Source: Larix kaempferi (Eukaryota > Streptophyta > Pinopsida > Pinales > Pinaceae). From it: 64,000 bases of DNA. Position numbers and translations under genes: made by a program. Shown piece by piece: positions 56,904 to 64,000 of this stretch. The stretch is from positions 18,644,001 to 18,708,000 of the forward strand of contig BSBM01000779.1 of the NCBI GenBank assembly GCA_027924585.1, given 5' to 3'. The stretch's first letter is position 1, and each line of letters starts with the position of its first letter. The notes below the pieces were generated by a model, which made no database searches, was not told where the DNA came from, and worked only from the letters and a program-made list of their open reading frames with translations.

Positions 56904-58456
56904 ATGGAAATACCGAAAGAATCATCAGAAGACAGATATTTTCATAATGAACATAATAATAATAATCATGAAGGAATCTATGTCGAATTAAATAATCAAT
57001 CTTCTGAACTGCTACGTACTATAAAGGATTTAAAATCTGAAATAAGGACTATCAAAGAAGAGAATGAATGAATTTTGAAGGCTCAGGAGGACTTAAATCG
57101 GATTTTAATGGAAAATTATCACAAGTAGGAAAGAGGCAGGAAATCAGAAGTAAAGTTTGATTCTGTAACAATGTCCCACAAACATAAACACAAGAAAGCA
57201 TGGAATGGTAAAAGTAATAGTTACTCGTCATCTGAATCTGATCAAAGTATTAGTAATTATGATCATGACAGCAGTGACAGTGATTTTTGTTCTAAAAAGA
57301 GAAAACATAAGCATCATGAACAGATTACTGGAGAGTTTAAAAATATTAAGCCACCAACCTTTAATGGAAAAAGTGAAAAAGGTGAGACAGCTGAAGCATG
57401 GCTGTCTGGAATGAAAAGGTACTTTAATATTTATGATTACTCTTCTCAGTTAAAAGCCAAGATGGCTATTTACAATCTGATAGGAAAGCCAGATATTTGG
57501 TGGCGGGATCTTAAAAGAATTAAGAGCATAAAGGAAAGAGACGTAACCTGGAATATGTTTAAAAGTTATTTAAGAAAAAGTTCTTGTCAGAACAGTACTT
57601 TGAAGATAAGTCAAAAGAGTTTTATGATTTAAAATTGGGTACTATGAACATGAAGGAGTTGTGCAACAAGTTCCTTAGCTTGTTGAGGTATGTACCTTAC
57701 ATGGTCGAAGAGAAGCCTAAGGTACAAAGGTTTCTAAGTTGTCTACCTTTTAACATAAAATACAGGATTGAGTATGATAACCCTTCCACTCTGGAAGAGG
57801 CTATGAGGAAAGCAAATTTCTATTTTGATCAAAATAGAAAAAGAGAAGGAACAACTAGATGGAAGAGTAATAAGCCTAATCATTTTGATCACAAAAAGAA
57901 GATTTTTAATCAAAATTCTAGAAGTTTTAAGAAAAATTTTAATAAATTTTTTTTTTCAAGTAATAATAATTACAGGAGTAATGTACCACATAATTTTACT
58001 GCTCTAAGAAATGTACCTAATAACAATAACAACATAAGGTATGCTGAACAGAAAGGACCTTTGAAGTGTTTTGATTGCAGTGGACGACATAAGAAAGCAG
58101 ATTGCCCACGCAACAAAAGGACAGTCAACAACATTCATAGCATACAAGCAGAACCAACAGTTGGTGATGTGGCAAGAGAAATGCCAAGGATAAATGCAGC
58201 GCTAGAAAATCGGCAAGTAGACCATCAAATGTTCATGGTCGAAATCAAAGGTATGCTACAAAACCAATCTATTTCTATTTGGATAGATCTAGGTGCAAGT
58301 TTGAACTACATTTCACCTGAATTAGTGAAAAATTGCAAGTTAAGAAAAGAAAAGTTTGATAATTCTTGGTTAGTTCACCTAGAAACAGGCACTAAAAGAA
58401 AGGTTACAGATTTTGTTAAAAATTGTGATGTATTTTTGAATCAGCTGAAAACCTAA
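56904..58456 (+). pseudogene. gag: Chromovirus gag and start of protease
   Basis: Start MEIPKESSEDRYF at 56904. Stops at about 57069 and 57127 and a frameshift in an A run near 57570 break it. In order: an N-terminal helix; a Ser/Lys-rich, nuclear-signal-like part (KKRKHKHHE); the gag core IKPPTFNGKSEKGETAEAWL, AIYNLIGKPDIWWRDLK, KLGTMNMKELCNKFLSLL, LPFNIKYRIEYDNPSTLEEA; an Asn/Lys-rich stretch; a knuckle CFDCSGRHKKADC with one residue fewer than CX2CX4HX4C; then protease with IWIDLGASLNYIS (active-site Asp). The close resemblance to 44444-46225 makes these two members of one group. A stop (58454-58456) separates it from the rest of pol, which continues in the same frame. Confidence 0.92.
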
Positions 58457-60013
58457 GTTAATCTGAATGTTTTACTCTTAGGGTCATATGACTTGTTGAT
58501 TGGAATGGATTGGCTTGAACAACATAGAGTAGTGCTTAATTGTTATGAGAAATCATTTACTTGTCTGAATAATGAAGGCAAAACTGAAACAGTAAAAGGA
58601 ATTCATAGGAAGATTTCCGTAAGACAAATTTCAGCGTTACAAGTTAAGAGAGCTGCCAGAAAGAGCTGTAAAATGTTTGTTGTTAATGTTATTAATGACG
58701 AATGTTCATCTAAAGAAGGAAAGTTAAAACTGGAGGATATTCCCATCCTTAGTGACTTTTCTGACGTATTCTTGGAAGAAATTCCAGGATTACCTCCGAA
58801 AAGGGAACTTGATTTCACCATCGAGTTAGTACCAGGTGCGGTACTAAAATCAAAGGCTCCCTACAGGATGAATATTCTGGAGTTAAATGAATTAAAGTAT
58901 GAGCTGAAGGAATTAATAGATAAAAACTACATAAGGACAAGTGTGTCTCCTTGGGGAGCACCAGTAATTTTTGTTAAAAAGAGGGACGGTACCATGCGAT
59001 TGTGTATCGATTATCCTTAGCTTAATAAAATGACAATTAAGAATCGATATCGATTGGCCCGCATAGATGATCTATTTGATCAAGTACGCAGAGCAGAGAT
59101 ATTCACTAAAATTGATTTAAGGTCCAGATATCATTAGGCTAGAATAAAAGACGAGGACATATTCAAAACTGCATTCAGAATGTGATATGGACATTACGAG
59201 TTCGTAGTTATGCCTTTTGGGCTAACCAACGCACTGGCAGTGTTCATGTGCTTAATGAACAATGTTCTTCATAAATATTTGGATAAGTTTGTAGTTGTGT
59301 TGATTGATGATATTCTGATTTACTCAAAAACTAAAGAAGAGCATGACAAACATTTAAGAATAATTCTACAAGTTTTAAGAGAACAACAACTTTATGTTAA
59401 GTTCAGTAAATGTGATTTTTATAAAGATAAAATACAGTACATAGGTCACATAATTTCTAAAGATGAAATTTCTATCAACCCTGATAAGATAAAAGCAATT
59501 AATGAGTGGCCTGTCCCTAAAGATGTAACTGACGTTCGATCATTTATGGGTATAACAGGTTACTATAGAAAGTTTATTGAAGAGTTCTCACGAATTGCAA
59601 ATCCCATCACTTCTTTGCAGAAGAAAGGGAAGAAATTCGTATGGGATCAAAATTGTCAAGAAAGCTTTAATAAGTTAAAAGAATTATTAACCACTCCACC
59701 AATTTTAAAAATTGTTGATCTTAACAAAGACTTCGTTATATGCACTGATGTGTGCAACGATGGACTTGGTGGAGTCTTAACTCAAGAAGGTCATGCTATT
59801 GCTTTTGAGTCTAGAAAGTGAAAAATCCATGAAAATAATTATGCAACTTACGATCTTGAGTTGGCAGCCATGATACATGCACTAAAAATGTGGCGCCATC
59901 ACTTGATTGGAAGAAAATTCATACTAATGACAAATAATAAGGGTTTAAAGTATTTATTGGATCAAACAAATCTTAACGCAAGGTAAGTTAGATGGCTAGC
60001 TTTCCTTAGCAAG
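58457..60013 (+). pseudogene. Chromovirus protease end, reverse transcriptase and RNase H start
   Basis: One frame with stops at 59018, about 59137, about 59182, 59819 and about 59983. Protease ends [83 protein letters not shown], a KIDLRS block with a catalytic Asp, VMPFGLTNA, and the active site LIDDILIYS. Thumb and connection: [43 protein letters not shown]. RNase [57 protein letters not shown]. The frame is cut by a DNA transposon in the RNase H part (60014-61056). RT and RNase H together make the cDNA. Confidence 0.93.
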
Positions 60014-60022
60014 TATGGTTTC

Positions 60023-61047
60023 ACGGGGGCTTCACTAGAAGGCAATATAATACCATGTTCATTCATATTGCGGTATTAAATATTCATGAAAACCTAAAAA
60101 CTATATTGCTTATATATTAAGGGGCAAAGGGTTTCTTTTATTTAATGTAACAATACAAAAATACTTTGGGGTCTTTTTTATATGGGTAGGTTGAAAAATA
60201 TCCGCCAAATGGAGATGGAGGGATCACGGTCGGATGAGAAATTGGGTTGAGGCAAGGTTCAGGCTTACCAGTACGCATGAAAATTGCGTCTTAAGGCATG
60301 CTTGAGGCTAGGGGTTTTGTTGTGAAGTGGATTTCCAGTCGATCATAGTCAAGAGACAGTGGTCATTGACAACTAATTGTTACCAATAGCACTCAGCCAG
60401 TTGTTACAAATAGCCTTGGGAGGCTCTAAGCCTCCAGGGCCTGTTATAAGCCCTCGATAGGCCTTGGGGGCTTGAATTCCCAACCACTCATGCCTATTAT
60501 AGGCCTTGGGAGGTTTAGTCATCCTCCTAGAGCTTGTTACAGGCCATGGGGGCTTGGATACCTAGCCCAGAATAAGCTTAGTCAGCAATTGGGGAACTAC
60601 AACATGCAATCTAAATGTTATACTATGTGCATTGGCTCTAATGACATACAAGAAGTGATCTCCTATCTCTTCATTAGACCATTAGATGCTGCAAATCATA
60701 ATGATATGTGGTTGAGTAATTGTATTGTGCGTGAAGTAATGTGCATCCACAATATACATCGAAAGAAGCAAGGTTCATTGTAGAATGCATGTGGGGTCAT
60801 AAGAGGGGTATCATATCAATATACTAGGTAGAAATATAAAGGGGTGTAAAAAATGTTAACGAAAAAATGATACATATAATATCTAGTGAAAATAGGGGTT
60901 TTTTTAAATTGGGAAGACAAATTGGGAGGAGGTTAAAAAAAATGATTCTGGAAGGCATTTTCCAATATTTAGTGAAATTAGGAGTATTGTTTCATATGCC
61001 ACGAATGAACGCGCTATGATAGTGGTTTATTGAGTGAAGCCCCCCTA
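60023..61047. mobile_element. Mutator-like non-autonomous DNA transposon in chromovirus pol
   Basis: Perfect 9-bp duplication tatggtttc at 60014-60022 and 61048-61056. Ends are inverted: acgggggcttcact on the left and, inverted on the right, taggggggcttcact. The pol reading (SKYGF before, YGFEIQHIKGK after) is restored when the insert and one duplication are ignored. A 9-bp duplication is the rule for Mutator-like elements. The interior has no transposase; 60410-60560 holds three diverged copies of a 60-70 bp unit with ccttgggaggc/ttgggggcttg. The 103-codon frame at 60472-60783 is not recognised. Confidence 0.85.
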
Positions 61048-61056
61048 TATGGTTTC

Positions 61057-62613
61057 GAGATTCAACACATTAAAGGGAAAGAAAACAAAGTTGTTGATGC
61101 ATTAAGCAGAAATCCTAGATTAAGCTTTATGGCAGCAATCAGCACGTTTAAGACAGATTTGGAAAATCAAATTGAAAAAGGAATTAAACAAGATGAAAAT
61201 TATCAAAAATTGCTTAGTAAAGTTACTGAAAATGTATCTAAAAATTTAATAATAGATTACAGTATTAATAAAAAGCTCTTAATGACTTATAAAAATAGAA
61301 TTTATGTACCAAATGTGTCAAAGGTTAAGCTGTTAATTTTGGATGAAGTTCATAAGAGTCCTTATTCAGGACATCCAGGTTATCAGAAAATGATAACTAT
61401 GTTAAGGAAGGATTATTTTCATCCCAACATGAAGAATTAAGTGGATGAATACATAGCTAGATGTTTTGAATGCCAGACCATTAAAACTGAACATCAAGAT
61501 CCAGCTGGACTATTGCATCCATTTCCAATTCCAGAATGGAAATGGGAGATTATAAGTATTGATTTTATTACAGGATTGCCTAAAAACTAGAAACAGAATG
61601 TCTCCATAATGGTGGTTGTGGACAAGTTAAGTAAGGCTGCTCATTTTATTCTTGTTAAAACCACTTTTAAAGCTTCTAACATTGCAGATGTATTTATGAA
61701 GCAAATATTTTGCTTGCACGGAATTCCAAAGGTAATTATTTCTGACCAGGACTCTAAGTTCACTGACAATTTTTGGACAACACTATTTAAAGGTTTAAAT
61801 ACTAAACTAAATTTCAGCACTTCTTTCCACCCACAAACTGATGGTCAAACAGAAAGGGTAAACCAGATTTTAGAAGACATGCAAAAAAGGTATGTCAAAT
61901 ATCAGCCATCTAAGTGGGAAGATTATCTACATTTAGCATAATTTGCATACAATAATCATTATCAAGCATCTGCTAAGTTAAGTCCATTTGAAATTTTGTA
62001 TGGAAGAAAATGTTGTATTCCTATTTCTTGGGATAACCCTGTAGACAAATTAATGCTAGGACCAGATTTATTGAAAGAAATGTAGCTAACCGTGAAATAG
62101 GTTCAAGGTAACTTAAAGGTTTCCCAAGATCGACAAAAACATTATGCAGATTTGAAACGCACTGAAAGAGAATTTCAGGTTGGAGACCATGTTTTTATAA
62201 AGGTAAAACCCAAGAAAATTTCTTTGAAGCTTGGGAGTTGTGCTAAACTAACACCAAGGTACTGTGGACCATTCGAAATCATATCAAGGATTGGAGCTGT
62301 TGCATATCAATTGGCTTTGCCATCTGATTTAAAAATCCATAATGTTTTTCATATTTCTGTTTTAAAGAAGTATGTGCATGATGCTACTCATGTGCTGAAT
62401 TGGGATGACATACAGGTGGAGCCCGAAGGAGATTTACAGGTGGAACCAGACTGTATTCTCGACAGGAGGGAAAGTATGCTTTGGAATCATACCATAGGGC
62501 AGGTAAAGGTGCAATGGAAGCACCTTATCCCTGAGGAAGCTACCTGGGAACTGGAAAGTAAAATGCGGGCGACATATCCAGTTCTGTTCCAGGAAGGGTC
62601 GCATGATGGGTAA
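61057..62613 (+). pseudogene. Chromovirus RNase H end, integrase and chromodomain
   Basis: RNase H closes with GKENKVVDALSRNPRL. Integrase has the HHCC finger (H near PYSGHPGYQKM, CFECQ), the core with SIMVVVDKLSKAAHF (first Asp), a second Asp in ISDQDSKFTDNFW, and TSFHPQTDGQTERVNQ with the Glu. The C-terminal part (62152-62613) has FQVGDHVFIKVKP, the GPFEIISRIGAVAYQLALP SH3-like segment and HNVFHISVLKKY. It ends with CILDRRES...VKVQWKHLIPEEATWELE, a chromodomain-type segment thought to steer insertion to certain chromatin. Stops at about 61438, 61588, 61939, 62084 and 62096 interrupt it. The last 153 codons are open. Confidence 0.93.
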
Positions 62614-62640
62614 ACAAGATCGAGGACGATGTTGAGCTTA

Positions 62641-62652
62641 AGTGGGGGTGTT
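62641..62652 (+). promoter_or_regulatory. Polypurine tract of the chromovirus
   Basis: agtgggggtgtt, in the context cttaagtgggggtgtt, directly before the LTR start tgtaacat. Typical plus-strand primer of plant chromoviruses. Confidence 0.85.
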
Positions 62653-63317
62653 TGTAACATACCCTTTCTACTGAAGAAAAATTTTATGTTGAAAATTTTA
62701 TGTTAACTTTTATTGTAAAGTTTTATATTGGACAAGTGTCCAAGGACGACTGTAATTGCACAATATTTTATTATTTAATAAATAAAATAGGAGACAAACT
62801 CCTAAGGGGACTGTTGAAAGAGTGGTTACTGACCCAGAATCTGGGGTAGAAGGAAATGGACAAGTGGCAGCATCATGATGCAACTAACTAGTTGTTGGTA
62901 TGGGACAACTCCCTTGAAATGTGGTCATAGTGCCCTGGAAGGTGGGACTGGAGCTTGAGGCTCAATTATTCAAAACTGACCACTAAAGACCTAGGCAATC
63001 TATATAAGAGCCATCTAAATATGAACTGAGGTTCATCACTTTTCCTGACGAGCAAATTTACCTTGGGGTTTTGCTATGCTTGCACCCAAGACATTCGATG
63101 AGGGGATATGTTGAGTTTGTTTGATTATGGTGTAAGTCTACCTATTTTACTACTGAGTGCAGAAGTTATATTGCTGAGTGCAGAAGTTATATTGCTGAGT
63201 GCATAAGGCATATTTTGAGTGCAGAAGTTACACTGCTGAGTGCAGAAGGCATATTTTGAGTGCAAAAGTGATATTACTGAGTGCCTTGCTTCTACACAGA
63301 TTCCATCTACCTAGTGG
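62653..63317 (+). repeat. 3' LTR of the chromovirus, first 665 bp, cut by copia 3
   Basis: Matches 51538-52195 with a few changes and small indels (one copy lacks a short piece, ctaggtggaatgg, after ctgaccca). Broken after cctagtgg by the copia LTR; the 5' LTR continues there with ttcagtaagc. Confidence 0.92.
63153..63284 (+). repeat. GAGTGCAGAAG tandem repeat in the 3' LTR
   Basis: About six units of 19-22 bp; one more than in the 5' LTR copy at 52051-52160. Confidence 0.88.
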
Positions 63318-64000
63318 TGTTGATGTATATGTAACTTCGAAATGTATTTCATCTATGTATTTGATATATATTTATTGTACCCTTATTAGAGATGTGTTCT
63401 TCCTCTATAAGGAAGTGTCGTCATGTGGATTGACAAGTGTCGCAAGTGTGTGTACTTGCCGATGGGTTATTAGACCACCATGTGTGGGGTCAGCCCTGAA
63501 ATATATATATTATAATGTGGATGTACCTAGTTAGACAAGTCATCCCCATAAGGTCACTGGGAAAACAGGTTAATATAAATAGAGATCAGGTGATCTCTAT
63601 TTGGATCATTCAGAAAGTTATATCTCTCTCACTCAGAAAGTGGCGCACTAGTGAGGAGGAGGATCATCTTCTACTAGGAGACTATCTCAGTGTATTTTGG
63701 TTGTACTTTGGTTTAGCCATTTCTCTCTCTATCTCTGAGGAAGTTGTGGGGTTTTTCACCTTAGGGTTTTCCCCACGGAAACTTTGTGTCTCTTGTCTCT
63801 CATGCTTTTGATTCTTGTGATGCTTGTCATGCTTATTGTGATTATCATGCATTGATATATTTTATATGTTATTCTCTCAGTGAAGATCCTAGAGTATTGT
63901 GAATTAATGCTCAAAATTTCACATGGTATCAGAGCTAACCTGAGAAGAAGACATTTTGCAATGACGAAAACTTGAGTTTCTTGTTTATTGGGTTTCTCTC
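63318..64000 (+). mobile_element. Ty1/copia retrotransposon 3, plus strand, 5' end only
   Basis: 5' LTR 63318-63923 (606 bp, tgttgatgtatatg to aaaatttcaca), the reverse complement of the copia 1 LTR family. PBS TGGTATCAGAGCTAACC at 63924-63940. Leader to the window end, matching the copia 1 leader next to its PBS. The left flank agtgg (63313-63317) should recur at the far side. The 98-codon frame at 63515-63811 is translated LTR. Confidence 0.93.

Larger units (their letters stand above)
51538..64000 (+). mobile_element. Ty3/gypsy chromovirus, plus strand, nearly complete, 3' end outside the window
   Basis: 5' LTR 51538-56757, PBS, gag, protease, RT, RNase H, integrase with chromodomain, polypurine tract, 3' LTR from 62653. 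It inserted into the minus-strand pol fragment at 51537/51538 (left flank ccatc). Pol has a 1-kb DNA-transposon insertion (60023-61047), and the 3' LTR is interrupted by a copia element at 63318. Several in-frame stops and one gag frameshift show it is dead. The C-terminal chromodomain-like segment, PBS type and AAGTGGGGG tract are those of plant chromoviruses. Confidence 0.9.

Noticed and set aside
63515-63811. 98-codon plus-strand frame
   Set aside because: It is copia 3 LTR sequence; the equivalent frame appears on the other strand in copia 1 LTRs.

Overview
This window looks like heterochromatic, repeat-dense DNA from a large-genome seed plant. Every recognisable coding region is a relic of a plant LTR retrotransposon (Ty1/copia, a Tat/Athila-like Ty3/gypsy element, chromodomain Ty3/gypsy). 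The non-autonomous elements are of plant type (a hAT-like MITE, a Mutator-like element), and the sequence is AT-rich with no host gene I can name. The species cannot be fixed from this sequence.

Layout. A tandem satellite with a monomer of about 355-360 bp is the substrate for positions 796-40219. Three insertions split it into four blocks (796-1842, 16239-17253, 31839-32029, 38541-40219): (1) a minus-strand Tat/Athila-like Ty3 element, 1843-16233, with near-identical 5-bp flanks (ttcac/ttcat), itself split inside its protease region by a minus-strand Ty1/copia element, 5385-12686, with perfect CTTTG duplications; (2) a very large plus-strand element, 17254-31833, with direct terminal repeats of about 5.5 kb; (3) a second minus-strand copia element, 32030-38535, with GGGGA duplications. 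At each break the satellite resumes where it stopped, so the element limits are well supported.

From 40220 on, the window holds Ty3 chromovirus-type relics: a plus-strand gag-protease fragment (44444-46225), a minus-strand LTR-like stretch (47507-50535), a minus-strand RNase H-integrase fragment (50536-51537), and a near-complete plus-strand chromovirus (51538 to beyond the window) with a putative 5.2-kb LTR. The chromovirus pol carries a 1,025-bp Mutator-like insertion with a 9-bp duplication, and its 3' LTR is cut by a third, plus-strand copia element that runs off the window at 64000.

Most notable are: the 17254-31833 element, whose two giant terminal repeats each carry a degraded reading frame of about 1,100-1,200 codons (N-terminal globular part, Ser/Thr/Pro-rich linker, coiled coil) that I cannot assign, around a gag-like gene without pol; the second copia, whose protease-integrase region is replaced by about 1.6 kb of unrelated sequence with splice-like signals and a hAT-like MITE; and family-specific minisatellites and palindrome clusters inside LTRs and 3' regions. 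No element here looks able to move by itself: all pol genes have stops, frameshifts or deletions. Boundaries come from reading the sequence by eye; identities and copy numbers are approximate.
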